From positions 1-52,445 of the forward strand of contig JBGVKY010000015.1 in the NCBI GenBank assembly GCA_045123995.1: a stretch of DNA of 52,445 nt, in the 5' to 3' direction. This stretch comes from HGM11501 sp045123995 (GTDB taxonomy: Bacteria > Bacillota > Clostridia > CAKSNL01 > HGM11501). Position 1 is the first letter of the stretch. Every line of letters starts with the position of its first letter. Shown one piece after another: positions 33,255 through 42,470 of this stretch. A program made the position numbers and the translations under genes. The notes beneath the pieces are model-generated. The model ran no database searches and had not been told where the DNA came from. It saw only the letters and a program-made list of their open reading frames with translations.

Positions 33255-34916
33255 ATGCTTGAAAGATTTTTACCGAGAACGGAATTTGAATCCTACGAGG
33301 ATTTTAAATCCAATTATAAAGTAAATTACCCTGAAAACTTTAACTTCGCTTTCGATATAGTTGACGGCTGGGCAGAAGAAAAAGGGGATAACAGGGCTCT
33401 TTTGTGGTGCAATGACCACGGGGAAGAGAAAGTTTTTACATATAAGGATATGAGCCTTCTTTCCGCCAAGGCAGCAAACTATTTTAAGTCGCTGGGTCTT
33501 AAAAAGGGCGATGTGGCCATTTTAATACTTCGCCGCCGCTGGGAATACTGGGTTTCGGCAGTGGGCTTGATGAAGCTTGGAGTTAAATTCATTCCTGCTA
33601 CACTTCAGCTCACCAAAAAGGATATTGCCTACCGTGCCAATGCTTCAGGGGCATCTATGATTATTTCAATCGAGGACGATTATGTAAATGAGCAGATTAA
33701 CCTTGCAAGAAGCGAAATGCCCGGAGTTACCCGCTATTTAATAGTTGGGGACAAGGAAAAAGAGGGGTGGATAAATTTCAACAGGGAAATGGAAAAAGAG
33801 AGCGATGTATTCCTGCGTGATGAAAATTCCGCAGGCGGAAAAGACATCATGCAGATATATTTCACCTCTGGAACAACAGGCATGCCCAAAATGGTAATGC
33901 ACAATTATCTGCATCCCTTGGGACATATCGTAACTGCAAAATACTGGCAAAGGGTTGAAGAAAATAAGCTTCACATGAGCGTTTCAGATTCAGGCTGGGC
34001 AAAGTTCGGATGGGGGAAAATTTACGGTCAGTGGATTTGCGGAGCCACAATTTTCTGCTATGACATGGATAAGTTTGTACCTAAAAAGCTTCTTTCCGTT
34101 ATGGAAAAATATAAGCTCACTACTTTCTGCGCACCTCCCACAATGTATCGCTTTATGCTTCAGGAGGATGTTAAAAGTTTTGATTTATCATCCGTTAAAA
34201 ACTGGGCAACGGCAGGCGAGCCTTTAAATCCGGAAGTATTTAACCGCTGGAAGGAAGTTACCGGCGGAGAAATCAAAACAGGCTTCGGGCAGACAGAGGG
34301 GACAGTTCTTCTGGCAGATTTCCAGTGGTTTCCCCCTATTCCCGGAGCTATGGGAAAGCCTTCTCCTATATATGACCTTCGTTTAATCGGAGAATCCGGA
34401 GAGGAATGCCAGAGGGGTGAAGAGGGCGAAATCGTAATTTGCGATGTAGTTAATAATCCCCCCGTTGGTCTTTTTGTAGGCTATTATAAAAATGAAGAGC
34501 AAACTAATGAGGCTTTTGGCAGCGGTGACTATAACTTAAAGGATGTTGCCTGGGCTGATAACAATGGCTATTTCTATTTCGTGGGAAGACACGATGATGT
34601 TATAAAATGCTCGGGATACAGAATCGGTCCTTTTGAGGTAGAAAGCGCCTTAATCGAGCATCCTGCAGTTTTGGAGTGTGCTATTACGGCCGCGCCTGAC
34701 CCCGTAAGAGGACAGGTTGTAAAAGCTACGGTTGTTCTTGCCAAGGGCTACACCCCATCGGAAGAGCTTGTGAAAGAACTTCAGAATCACGTTAAAAAGG
34801 CAACAGCTCCTTATAAATATCCCAGAATAGTAGAATTCTGCGACGAGCTTCCCAAAACTATCGGCGGAAAAATAAAGAGAGCGCAGATAAGAAAAGAAAG
34901 CACAGAAAAAGCTTAA
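33255..34916 (+). CDS. AMP-forming acyl-CoA synthetase
   Basis: 553 residues of the ANL superfamily. The P-loop-like motif is YFTSGTTGMPKMV, the A5 motif GFGQTE, the hinge near YFVGRHDDVIKCSGYRIGP and the C-terminal catalytic Lys in TIGGKIKRAQIR. It should activate a short- or medium-chain carboxylic acid as acyl-CoA; the exact acid is unknown. Coupling with an XRE-cupin regulator is a common arrangement in Clostridia. AGGAGG precedes the ATG. Confidence 0.9.
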   Translation: MLERFLPRTEFESYEDFKSNYKVNYPENFNFAFDIVDGWAEEKGDNRALLWCNDHGEEKVFTYKDMSLLSAKAANYFKSLGLKKGDVAILILRRRWEYWVSAVGLMKLGVKFIPATLQLTKKDIAYRANASGASMIISIEDDYVNEQINLARSEMPGVTRYLIVGDKEKEGWINFNREMEKESDVFLRDENSAGGKDIMQIYFTSGTTGMPKMVMHNYLHPLGHIVTAKYWQRVEENKLHMSVSDSGWAKFGWGKIYGQWICGATIFCYDMDKFVPKKLLSVMEKYKLTTFCAPPTMYRFMLQEDVKSFDLSSVKNWATAGEPLNPEVFNRWKEVTGGEIKTGFGQTEGTVLLADFQWFPPIPGAMGKPSPIYDLRLIGESGEECQRGEEGEIVICDVVNNPPVGLFVGYYKNEEQTNEAFGSGDYNLKDVAWADNNGYFYFVGRHDDVIKCSGYRIGPFEVESALIEHPAVLECAITAAPDPVRGQVVKATVVLAKGYTPSEELVKELQNHVKKATAPYKYPRIVEFCDELPKTIGGKIKRAQIRKESTEKA

Positions 34917-34941
34917 GCCGGAGTTAGAGTTCCATCAGTTT

Positions 34942-34972
34942 AAAAAAGTCAAGGTTAACCCTTGACTTTTTT
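34942..34972 (+). terminator. Terminator after the acyl-CoA synthetase gene
   Basis: AAAAAAGTCAAGG-TTAA-CCTTGACTTTTTT. Its right arm contains the -35 box of the next promoter. Confidence 0.9.
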
Positions 34973-34990
34973 GTCGTATTATGTTATACT
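34962..34990 (+). promoter_or_regulatory. Promoter of the glycine riboswitch unit
   Basis: TTGACT (34962-34967, inside the preceding terminator stem), 17 bases, TATACT (34985-34990). Confidence 0.75.
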
Positions 34991-35047
34991 CTCTTTAATT
35001 AAATACCTGTTTGAAACTTTCAGGATTAAAACTGAAAGTGTAGGGAA

Positions 35048-35119
35048 CTCTGGAGAATCTCTTAATTGAGTGCCGAAGGTGCAAGGCGAAAGCTGAAACT
35101 CTCAGGCAAAAGGACAGAG
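35048..35119 (+). promoter_or_regulatory. Glycine riboswitch (single aptamer)
   Basis: Conserved glycine aptamer features are present: CTCTGGAGAATCTC, GTGCCGAAGGTGCAAGG and ACTCTCAGGCAAAAGGACAGAG, with CTCTG/CAGAG closing the fold. Only one full aptamer is seen; the hairpin before it (CTTTCAGG...CTGAAAG) may be the shrunken partner found in singlet types. It precedes an alanine/glycine symporter gene. Confidence 0.93.
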
Positions 35120-35152
35120 CAAAAAGATTTACTTTTATGTCTTTTTTCTTTA

Positions 35153-35187
35153 GAGTTATGGGTGTTTAAACCATAACTTATTTTTTT
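35153..35187 (+). terminator. Expression-platform terminator of the glycine riboswitch
   Basis: AGTTATGG, loop, CCATAACT, then TATTTTTTT just before the ribosome site of the symporter gene. Confidence 0.75.
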
Positions 35188-35201
35188 AGGGAGGAAAAAT
35201 T

Positions 35202-36572
35202 ATGGATCAGTTATTAGAAATTATTGTAAAGCTTAACGGTTGGCTTACGGACTATCTTCTGATATTCCTTTTGGTAGGCACCGGAATCTGGTTTACAATA
35301 AAAACACGCTTCGTTCAGGTTAGATGCTTTGGCGAAGGAATGAAAAAGGTTTTTGGAAACATTAAGCTTTTCGGTGGAAAACAGGAGTCTGGCTTAAGCT
35401 CATTCCAGGCTCTGGCAACAGCAATTGCAGCTCAGGTTGGTACCGGTAATATAGTTGGTGCTTCAGGTGCTATTTTAGCCGGCGGACCCGGTGCCATTTT
35501 CTGGATGTGGGTTATTGCATTCTTCGGAATGGCAACGATTTATGCAGAAGCTGTTCTTGCTCAGGAAACCAGGGAAGTTGACGAAAAGGGCGATATTCAC
35601 GGCGGACCTGTTTATTACATAAAAAAGGCATTTACAGGAGGTTTTGGTAAATTCCTTTCTGTATTCTTTGCTGTTGCCTGCATACTTGCATTAGGATTCA
35701 TGGGCTCCATGGTACAGTCTAACTCCATTGCTGAAAACTTCAAATCTGCTTTCGGAATTGAAGCATGGATTACAGGTCTCATTCTTGCAGTAATCTGTGC
35801 AAGCATCTTCATTGGCGGTATAAAGAGAATTGCATCTGTTGCGGAAAAAATCGTTCCCATTATGGCTACCTTGTTCTTAATCGGCGGACTTATTGTTTTG
35901 GCTACAAACATTAAGGATGTTCCCGGCACATTTGGTATGATATTCAAATATGCCTTTACACCTCAGGCTATAATCGGTGGTACCTTCGGTGCAGCACTTA
36001 AAACAGCTATCAGCCAGGGTGCGAAGAGAGGACTTTTCTCCAACGAAGCAGGTATGGGTTCAACACCTCACGCTCATGCAACAGCAAATGTGGCAAAGCC
36101 TCACGACCAGGGTGTAGTTGCTATGATTGGTGTGTTCATTGACACATTCATAGTATTAACCATGACAGCTTTAGTTGTAATAACAGTTCTCTATGCAAAC
36201 GGAAGCACAGCTTGGCAGGGCGTTGCAAAGACAAATGCAATGCAGGTGGCAATGGCAGAAGGATTCCCCTCATTCTTAAGCAGTGTGGGAAGCGGATTTG
36301 TAGCAGTTTGTCTGTTCTTCTTTGCTTTCACAACAATTTTAAGCTGGAACTTCTTTGGTAAGATCAACAGTCAGTTCCTTACAAAGAACAGCAAAGTGGG
36401 AACTTTGATTTATTCAGTAGTTGCAATTTTATTCATATTCTTAGGCTCTTGCTTAAAGAACGACCTTGTTTGGGAGCTTACAGACTTCTTTAACTACTTA
36501 ATGGTACTTCCCAACGTAATTGCACTTTTTGCACTTTCAAAGCTGGTTGTAAAAAATTCTAAAAACAAATAA
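35202..36572 (+). CDS. Sodium:alanine/glycine symporter (AGCS family)
   Basis: 456 residues with about eleven membrane helices. Family motifs GTGNIVGASGAILAGGPGAIFWMW and FSNEAGMGSTPHAHATA are clear. Such carriers take up glycine or alanine with Na+. The glycine riboswitch upstream points to glycine as a substrate or to overflow control. GGGAGG precedes the ATG. Confidence 0.94.
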   Translation: MDQLLEIIVKLNGWLTDYLLIFLLVGTGIWFTIKTRFVQVRCFGEGMKKVFGNIKLFGGKQESGLSSFQALATAIAAQVGTGNIVGASGAILAGGPGAIFWMWVIAFFGMATIYAEAVLAQETREVDEKGDIHGGPVYYIKKAFTGGFGKFLSVFFAVACILALGFMGSMVQSNSIAENFKSAFGIEAWITGLILAVICASIFIGGIKRIASVAEKIVPIMATLFLIGGLIVLATNIKDVPGTFGMIFKYAFTPQAIIGGTFGAALKTAISQGAKRGLFSNEAGMGSTPHAHATANVAKPHDQGVVAMIGVFIDTFIVLTMTALVVITVLYANGSTAWQGVAKTNAMQVAMAEGFPSFLSSVGSGFVAVCLFFFAFTTILSWNFFGKINSQFLTKNSKVGTLIYSVVAILFIFLGSCLKNDLVWELTDFFNYLMVLPNVIALFALSKLVVKNSKNK

Positions 36573-36583
36573 GAAAAAGAGGA

Positions 36584-36617
36584 TAAAAAAAGAGGGAGCC
36601 AAGCTCCCTCTTTTTTT
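36584..36617. terminator. Bidirectional terminator
   Basis: AAAAAAAGAGGGAGC-CAA-GCTCCCTCTTTTTTT between convergent genes. Confidence 0.92.
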
Positions 36618-36771
36618 ATTCTTCTTCAAAAGCGTCTTTGCCAAGTCCGCAAACGGGGCAAAGCCAATCCTCAGGAACATCCTCCCATGCAGTTCCGGGA
36701 GCAACTCCTGAATCAGGATCGCCTATAGCGGGATCGTAAACATAGCCACAGGGGCAAACATATTTTTTCAT
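36616..36771 (-). CDS. Rubredoxin with a shortened first Cys motif
   Basis: 51 residues, the normal rubredoxin size, starting MKKYVCPCGYVYDPAIGDPDSG and ending WLCPVCGLGKDAFEEE. Rubredoxins carry one Fe on four Cys and pass electrons, in anaerobes often to rubrerythrin-type peroxidases. The first motif reads C-P-C-G, one residue shorter than the usual CxxCG; the second is normal CPVCG. GGAAGGA precedes the ATG; the open frame upstream is not used. Confidence 0.92.
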   Translation of the reverse strand: MKKYVCPCGYVYDPAIGDPDSGVAPGTAWEDVPEDWLCPVCGLGKDAFEEE

Positions 36772-36859
36772 AATTATCCTTCCTTTCTTTAATAAAGCTA
36801 TCTTTATTCTACTATATAAATTATCCCGAGTCAATTGTTTCTATGCAAAAAGGTCAAAT

Positions 36860-37483
36860 TTATTTCATCATTTCATTAAAAGCATCCAACCATAGTCTTG
36901 TTAAAAGCTCGTGCCCCGCTTCTGTGGGATGAACCCCCTCTCTGGTCCAGAAAGGCTCAGGACAAAGAGATACTGCCTTATCAAACTCATCCTGAGTAGG
37001 AATAAATTTAAGATTATATTTTACGGCAATTCTTTTGGCTGCTTCAGCTCTTTTTCGTACTTCGCTATAAAAAAGCTCCCAGTTTTTCTCGGTTTCGCTT
37101 CCCTTAACAACGAAGGGTTCAATAATCATAATTTTTATATTGGGAAGAGCGGTTAAAACCTCTTCTATGAGCATATCATAAATTTTCTCATATTTTTCAG
37201 CACTGGCTCCGTTCCTGCTGCCTATTTCGTGCCACACGTCATTTACGCCGATTAAAATGCTCATTACGTCAGGCTCTAAATTGATTATGTCGGATTTGAC
37301 TCTGGCGTATACATCAACGACTCTGTTTCCGCCGATGCCGCGGTTTTGGAATTGGAAAGCCCCGGGCTGTTCAAAATTTAATCTGCCGGTAACCATAGAA
37401 GCATAGCCATAGCCTTTTATAAGGTCGTCTGACCTATCTCTTCTGCAGTCGGTTATGGAGTCGCCCTGAAAAAGAATTTTCAT
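36860..37483 (-). CDS. SGNH/GDSL hydrolase
   Basis: 207 residues. Block I FQGDSITDC holds the catalytic Ser, block III has GVNDVWHE and block V has REGVHPTEAGH with the catalytic His and Asp nearby. No signal peptide, so a cytosolic esterase, probably removing acetyl or other acyl groups from sugars. ATG 37483 follows GGGGTGAT. Confidence 0.9.
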   Translation of the reverse strand: MKILFQGDSITDCRRDRSDDLIKGYGYASMVTGRLNFEQPGAFQFQNRGIGGNRVVDVYARVKSDIINLEPDVMSILIGVNDVWHEIGSRNGASAEKYEKIYDMLIEEVLTALPNIKIMIIEPFVVKGSETEKNWELFYSEVRKRAEAAKRIAVKYNLKFIPTQDEFDKAVSLCPEPFWTREGVHPTEAGHELLTRLWLDAFNEMMK

Positions 37484-37548
37484 TAAAATCACCCCTTTGG
37501 GTATTTTAACATGAGCTATTATAATTGTCAATAAAATCGAAAAAAAAC

Positions 37549-37577
37549 TTGACAAACGCCCCATTTTATCTTATAAT
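37549..37577 (+). promoter_or_regulatory. tRNA-Thr promoter
   Basis: TTGACA, 17 bases, TATAAT. Confidence 0.9.
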
Positions 37578-37599
37578 ATAATTCGTCAGTTTAATATTT

Positions 37600-37675
<76 letters not shown>

Positions 37676-37676
37676 G

Positions 37677-37707
37677 AAAAAGACTTGCCAACAAGCAAGT
37701 CTTTTTT
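37677..37707 (+). terminator. Terminator of tRNA-Thr
   Basis: AAAAAGACTTGC-CAACAA-GCAAGTCTTTTTT. Confidence 0.88.
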
Positions 37708-37723
37708 ATCTATATAAGGAATG

Positions 37724-37750
37724 AAAAAAGGACACCCAGCGGGTGTCCTT
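37724..37750 (-). terminator. Terminator of the solute-binding lipoprotein gene
   Basis: Minus strand GGACACCC-GCT-GGGTGTCC then TTTTTT. Confidence 0.85.
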
Positions 37751-37764
37751 TAATTTTAATTTAA

Positions 37765-39030
37765 TCAGCCTTCAAAGCCTTCAACATACTTTCTGTTGAA
37801 TTCAAGTGCCTTAGCCTTTAAGCTTTCTGTGTTTTCTGCAATGTGTGTTGCAACGTCCTTGTTATACTGAACCATGTCGTTTCTGAATGCTACACTGTTT
37901 GCATGAATACCGGTATAGAAAATTCTGGGAAGATAATAAGCTGCCGCATGGTTAGCCTTAAAGAGTTCATAGTCTTCAGGAACCATGTTTTCCTTATATC
38001 TTGCTTCAGCCTGAACGCTCTTCTCGTTTGTCATATAGCAAGCGAGCATAAATGCACAGGGAAGCTTTTCCTCGGGAATACCAAGGGGGAATAAGAAGTG
38101 AGAGTCTGTAAGATATACACCGATATCACCATCCATGTTGGGGAAGTGGATGTATCTTATTGTATCTGTTGTTTCTTCTGTGAGAACGTTCTTCAAAAGG
38201 TCGGGCATAACTTCGTCGCTCATAATAAGAGATCTTGTAGCAACATTCTGTCTGCCACCTGTAGTTGTGGGACCACCGAATGCTTCGTATCTCTTGTCAG
38301 TCATAAGAGTAGCCCAGAAGTTGAGCCATTCGTAGTTTTCAGGACTGTCATATGTAACTGTAACCTCACCTGTTTCCTCGTTCCATTTGGACAGATACAT
38401 ACCACCAAGGTGGGGTCTAGCCCATGTGGTAGAGGAGTAAGCGCCTAAAGCCTTTGCAGCAGCATTAAGCTCAAGGTAAGAATCTAAGTTCCAGTTGTCT
38501 TCAAGATAGTACTCATAAGGAGTCTTAAGACCGAGTTCCTTCATCCATGTTTCGTTGTAAGCCATATAGAAAGTTTCCTGCATGGGAAGTGAACTTACGC
38601 CGTAGTATTCGCCCATCCACTTTGCACCTTCAACAGTAACTTCATCAATCATGTCGTTGGTTTCATAGTCTATATACTCAGTAATGGGAGTATACAAACC
38701 TTCTGTGAATGTAAGGGGGAATACAGAGATACCGAAGCAATACTGAATTTCCCAGGGGTCGCCTGCAATGATGCTTGCAACAAGGTCGTCGCCTGTTCCG
38801 TCGCCACCGCCGATCATGAATGAAACCTTAGTACCGTATTCTTCTGTGAACTTTTCTGCACCCTCTGCGAACTCATAGTTTAAGGGGTCATCGTTGAAAA
38901 GTCTGTAACCTGCAACACGGATTTCCATGTCAGCCCAGTCTTCTGTGTTGAATGTTACGCCTCTTGAACAACCAACTAAAGCTGCAACAAGACCTAAGCA
39001 TACAACAAGTGCCAATAATCTTTTTGTCAT
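37765..39030 (-). CDS. Extracellular solute-binding lipoprotein (family 1 type)
   Basis: 421 residues with a lipoprotein signal peptide ending LVGC (Cys21). The body resembles sugar-binding proteins of ABC importers (EDWADMEIRVAGYRLF ... FTEEYGTKVSF ... IIAGDPWEIQY). It would bind a carbohydrate outside the membrane. No permease or ATPase gene is adjacent, so it must share a transporter or act as a sensor. GGAGGGA precedes the ATG. Confidence 0.85.
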   Translation of the reverse strand: MTKRLLALVVCLGLVAALVGCSRGVTFNTEDWADMEIRVAGYRLFNDDPLNYEFAEGAEKFTEEYGTKVSFMIGGGDGTGDDLVASIIAGDPWEIQYCFGISVFPLTFTEGLYTPITEYIDYETNDMIDEVTVEGAKWMGEYYGVSSLPMQETFYMAYNETWMKELGLKTPYEYYLEDNWNLDSYLELNAAAKALGAYSSTTWARPHLGGMYLSKWNEETGEVTVTYDSPENYEWLNFWATLMTDKRYEAFGGPTTTGGRQNVATRSLIMSDEVMPDLLKNVLTEETTDTIRYIHFPNMDGDIGVYLTDSHFLFPLGIPEEKLPCAFMLACYMTNEKSVQAEARYKENMVPEDYELFKANHAAAYYLPRIFYTGIHANSVAFRNDMVQYNKDVATHIAENTESLKAKALEFNRKYVEGFEG

Positions 39031-39161
39031 ATTTATCCCTCCAAAAAAATTTTTGTGCTAAGGAAAGCACATTTTTTATTTAAGCTGTTATATAAAACAC
39101 AACTCAACTTCCATATCATTATATCATATTTTTTCAAAAAGTAAAGAGAAATTTTATATTT

Positions 39162-41018
39162 TCAAAAATTTTCGTGCAAATATTTATATACGCTTTCTCC
39201 TGCGGTTTTACCCACGGTTTTTATGAGGTCCTCTTTAGATGCGGCTTTCATTTTATTTACAGATTTAAAGGTCTTTAAAAGCTTTTCATATCTGGCGTTT
39301 CCTACACCCTTTAAGGATAAAAGGGGACTTTTTACCATGTTTTTTTCAGAAAGCTTTCTGTGATAGCCTATGGCAAGGCGGTGAACTGAATCCTGAATTG
39401 CTGATATGAGTCTGAAGGAAGAACTTTGAGGATTTATGTCTATTTCTCCGCTTTCCGAAACGAGACCGCGGGTTCTGTGCTTTTCGTCTTTTACCATGCC
39501 AAAAACAGGGATATCAAGTCCCATTTCAGAAAGAACGGTTTTTGCTATATTTGTTTGTCCCAAACCTCCGTCCATTAAGATGAGGTCAGGGAGAAGGGCA
39601 AATTTCACTTGATCTTCATCCATTTCGCCCTTTTCTATGTTTTCATATTCCTTAAGGGCATGAGTAAAGCGCCTTTCGAGAACTTCTTTAAGAGAGGCGT
39701 AGTCGTCTCCGCCTACGCCGCTTTTAATCTTAAAAAGACGGCTGTCCTTCTTTGAATACTTCCCGTCTTTGAAAGTAACCATGGCACCTACCGCATTATC
39801 CCCGGCACTGTGGGATATGTCGTAGGCCTCAATTCTTGCTGGAGGATTTCCCATGCCTAATAGTTTTCCAAGATCTTTTGAGGCGTTTTTCTTCAATGAC
39901 ATTTTCTGTTTCTCTTCGAAAACATCATTGAGACTTTTTTTGGCATTTTGTTTTGCCAGTAGGGATAATTCGTGGAACTTACCCCTGACAGCCTTTCTCA
40001 CTTCCACCTTACTTCCTCGAAGGCGAGAAAGGTGTCCGGAGAGCATATCGGTTTCATCGGCATCATCGGAAAGGATGATGAGCTTCGGGATTTCCCTGTT
40101 TTCTCCTGAGTAATACTGGGTCAGAAATTCCTCCATCAGTAATTTATCGTCAATACCGCTGGCACCCTCAAAAGAAAAAATCTCTCGTCCTGTCATTTTC
40201 CCGTCTCTTATATAAAGAACGCAAAAGGCGACGTCGTTATCTTTTGCATCAAAAGCGAAGATATCAGCTTCTGCATTTTTTAATATGGTTACATTCTGCT
40301 TTTCGGATACGTGATTTATGGAATTTATCTTATCTCGGAGTGATGCCGCCCTTTCAAAGTGAAGCTTTTCTGAGGCCTCGTTCATTTCTTTAGTCAGGCG
40401 GTCAATAAGGCTTTTGTGCTTGCCTTTTATGAAAAGAGCAGCATCACGGATTGTCTTTTCATATTCCTCGCTACTGATTTTTCCAGTGCAAAGTCCCATG
40501 CATCTACCCATTGAATAATAAAGGCAGGGTCTTTCTTTCCCAAAATCTTTAGGAAATTTCTTATGGCACTGAGGAAGAAAAAAAATTCTTTTTGTAATAT
40601 CTATAAGCTCTCTTGCAAAAAAGGAACTTGTGAAGGGACCGAAATATTCTGCCCCGTCATTTTCAGGCTTTCTTGTGAATTTTATTTCGGGATAAGGGGA
40701 ATTAGTGATTTTTATAAAAGGATAGGTTTTGTCATCTTTAAGGAGTATATTATAATGAGGTCTGTATTCCTTTATAAGGTTGCACTCTAAAACAAAAGCC
40801 TCTCTCTCTGTGGAGGTTATAATAAATTCAAAGTCGTTTATGTTTGAAACCATGGCGGAAACCTTTGGAGTATGGCTTGCGCTTTCGTGAAAATACTGTC
40901 TCACGCGGTTTTTCAAAACCTTGGCTTTCCCCACATAAATAATTTCCCCGTCCTTATTTTTCATAAGATAAACTCCAGGTTTTTCGGGAAGAAGATTCAG
41001 CTTTTCTCTGAGTGTCAC
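39162..41018 (-). CDS. uvrC: Excinuclease ABC subunit C
   Basis: 618 residues in the UvrC order: GIY-YIG nuclease (GVYLMKNKDGEIIYVGKAK), a Cys cluster region (CHKKFPKDFGKERPCLYYSMGRC), UVR helix, RNase-H-like nuclease with ISHSAGDNAVGAMV and LILMDGGLGQ, and C-terminal helix-hairpin-helix repeats. It makes both incisions in nucleotide excision repair. The start is GTG 41018 after AGAGGTGAT. Confidence 0.97.
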   Translation of the reverse strand: MTLREKLNLLPEKPGVYLMKNKDGEIIYVGKAKVLKNRVRQYFHESASHTPKVSAMVSNINDFEFIITSTEREAFVLECNLIKEYRPHYNILLKDDKTYPFIKITNSPYPEIKFTRKPENDGAEYFGPFTSSFFARELIDITKRIFFLPQCHKKFPKDFGKERPCLYYSMGRCMGLCTGKISSEEYEKTIRDAALFIKGKHKSLIDRLTKEMNEASEKLHFERAASLRDKINSINHVSEKQNVTILKNAEADIFAFDAKDNDVAFCVLYIRDGKMTGREIFSFEGASGIDDKLLMEEFLTQYYSGENREIPKLIILSDDADETDMLSGHLSRLRGSKVEVRKAVRGKFHELSLLAKQNAKKSLNDVFEEKQKMSLKKNASKDLGKLLGMGNPPARIEAYDISHSAGDNAVGAMVTFKDGKYSKKDSRLFKIKSGVGGDDYASLKEVLERRFTHALKEYENIEKGEMDEDQVKFALLPDLILMDGGLGQTNIAKTVLSEMGLDIPVFGMVKDEKHRTRGLVSESGEIDINPQSSSFRLISAIQDSVHRLAIGYHRKLSEKNMVKSPLLSLKGVGNARYEKLLKTFKSVNKMKAASKEDLIKTVGKTAGESVYKYLHENF

Positions 41019-41039
41019 AAAATCACCTCTCTTTATCAA

Positions 41040-41068
41040 AAAAGGGCGACCATCGGTCGCCCTTTTAT
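41040..41068 (-). terminator. Terminator of the HPr gene
   Basis: AAAAGGGCGACC-AT-CGGTCGCCCTTTT. Confidence 0.85.
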
Positions 41069-41071
41069 AAA

Positions 41072-41332
41072 TTACTCAAAATTTGATTCGATGAGTGCAA
41101 CTAATGCATCAACTGCCGCAGCTTCATTTTCACCCACAGCGGAAATCTTGATGGAAGAACCTCTTGTAATACCAAGGGAAAGCACTCCCAAAAGGCTCTT
41201 GGCATTAACTTCTCTTTCGTCCTTTATAACTTTTATCTCTTCTTTAAACTCATTTGCTTTCTGGATAAAATATGTTGCCGGTCTTGCATGCAGGCCAACC
41301 TGATTTTTAATCACAACTTCTTTAGAATACAT
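41072..41332 (-). CDS. ptsH: Phosphocarrier protein HPr
   Basis: 86 residues. The active His is in VGLHARPATYF (His15) and the regulatory Ser in NAKSLLGVLSLGI (~46), so it can serve both the PTS and catabolite control. The presence of His15 argues against Crh. No ptsI is adjacent. Confidence 0.9.
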   Translation of the reverse strand: MYSKEVVIKNQVGLHARPATYFIQKANEFKEEIKVIKDEREVNAKSLLGVLSLGITRGSSIKISAVGENEAAAVDALVALIESNFE

Positions 41333-41470
41333 AAAAAAACCTCTCTCATGAGCAGAATAATAGATTATATAAGATTATTATACAACTTTTAAATCTTTCT
41401 TTCAACTGTCGATTTTCATAACATAAAGGGTATGATTAAGCAAAAACTTATACAAAATTCCCAATAAAGC

Positions 41471-41962
41471 TTATATTCCGAGCTTTTTAATTACATTTTT
41501 TTCAAGCTTTCTTTTGAAGTGAACGAAAGCTCCTTCGTCTCCGATTTGTATGGGGCTTACATAGATGGTGTAAAGGCCCAGTATATTAGCTCCTAAAATA
41601 TCACTGTAAAACTGGTCGCCTACTGCGGCAACATCTTCTTTTTTAAGGCCGGTTTTTTTAAGCATTTTTCTGTATGCAAAAGTTAAAGGCTTTGCAGAAC
41701 GGTGAGAAGATAAAAATCCGTATTCGTTAAAAAGGGAAACTCTTTCCTTATTATTATTGGATATAAGGCAAATAATAATTCCGGATTCCTTGAGGGAATT
41801 AAAAAATCTTTTTGCCCTTTCGTCTGGAAGAGGGGTATGGGGAGTGACTAAGGTGTTATCTATATCAAGAAAAACGGCTTTTATTCCTTTCTCTTTAAAA
41901 AATTCTCCCGAAAGGTCGTCTATAGATTTAAAAATTTCATTGGGTATAAGGTACTTATTCAT
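41471..41962 (-). CDS. yqeG: YqeG-family HAD phosphatase
   Basis: 163 residues of HAD subfamily IIIA: motif I AVFLDIDNTLV, motif II CLISNNN, motif III/IV AVGDQFYSDILGAN. Relatives dephosphorylate phosphatidylglycerophosphate. Here it is alone rather than with yqeH/aroE. AGGAGG precedes the ATG. Confidence 0.9.
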   Translation of the reverse strand: MNKYLIPNEIFKSIDDLSGEFFKEKGIKAVFLDIDNTLVTPHTPLPDERAKRFFNSLKESGIIICLISNNNKERVSLFNEYGFLSSHRSAKPLTFAYRKMLKKTGLKKEDVAAVGDQFYSDILGANILGLYTIYVSPIQIGDEGAFVHFKRKLEKNVIKKLGI

Positions 41963-42022
41963 AAAATTCCTCCTGAAAAATGGGCAAAATCACAAATTAT
42001 TTCATTTTGCTGTTTGTTTCAT

Positions 42023-42050
42023 TGACTTTTGACAAATTTAATCTTATAAT
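42023..42050 (+). promoter_or_regulatory. Promoter of the XRE/ImmA pair
   Basis: TTGACT (42023-42028), 16 bases, TATAAT (42045-42050). Confidence 0.7.
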
Positions 42051-42081
42051 AAAGATATAGTATGATTATGAAGGTGAAACC

Positions 42082-42429
42082 ATGTTATTTTCGCAAAAAC
42101 TCAAAAAAATAATGGCTGAGAAAAAGCTTACAACTTATTCCATCCAGAAAGCCACAGGCATATCCCAGGGAAACGTGGACTCATGGCTTAAGGGTCGCTC
42201 AAAGCCAAGAAATGTGAACTTAAATAAGCTTTGTACATTTCTGGAAGTTCCTGTGGAATATTTTACTCAGGATCCACCCAAGGAGGCAAACCAGACTTTG
42301 CATAAGAGAATTACCAAGCGTCAGGCTTCAAATTTAAGGCAGAATATATGCGGCATGGTTAATGACAAGGTGGCGCCCGGGGATCTTGTGCTTCTTGAAA
42401 GGATTGTAAAAAGCTTCATCGAACAGTAG
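42082..42429 (+). CDS. XRE-family DNA-binding protein
   Basis: 115 residues with an N-terminal helix-turn-helix (LTTYSIQKATGISQGNVDSWLKGRSKPR) and a helical tail. It is followed after ~40 bases by an ImmA/IrrE-type protease gene, the pairing known from ICEBs1 and phage repressor/antirepressor systems, where the protease cuts the repressor. No mobile genes are adjacent, so it may be a domesticated stress switch. Confidence 0.85.
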   Translation: MLFSQKLKKIMAEKKLTTYSIQKATGISQGNVDSWLKGRSKPRNVNLNKLCTFLEVPVEYFTQDPPKEANQTLHKRITKRQASNLRQNICGMVNDKVAPGDLVLLERIVKSFIEQ

Positions 42430-42470
42430 TATAACATAAAAAGATAAAACTTTCAAGTGAAAAAGGATGA

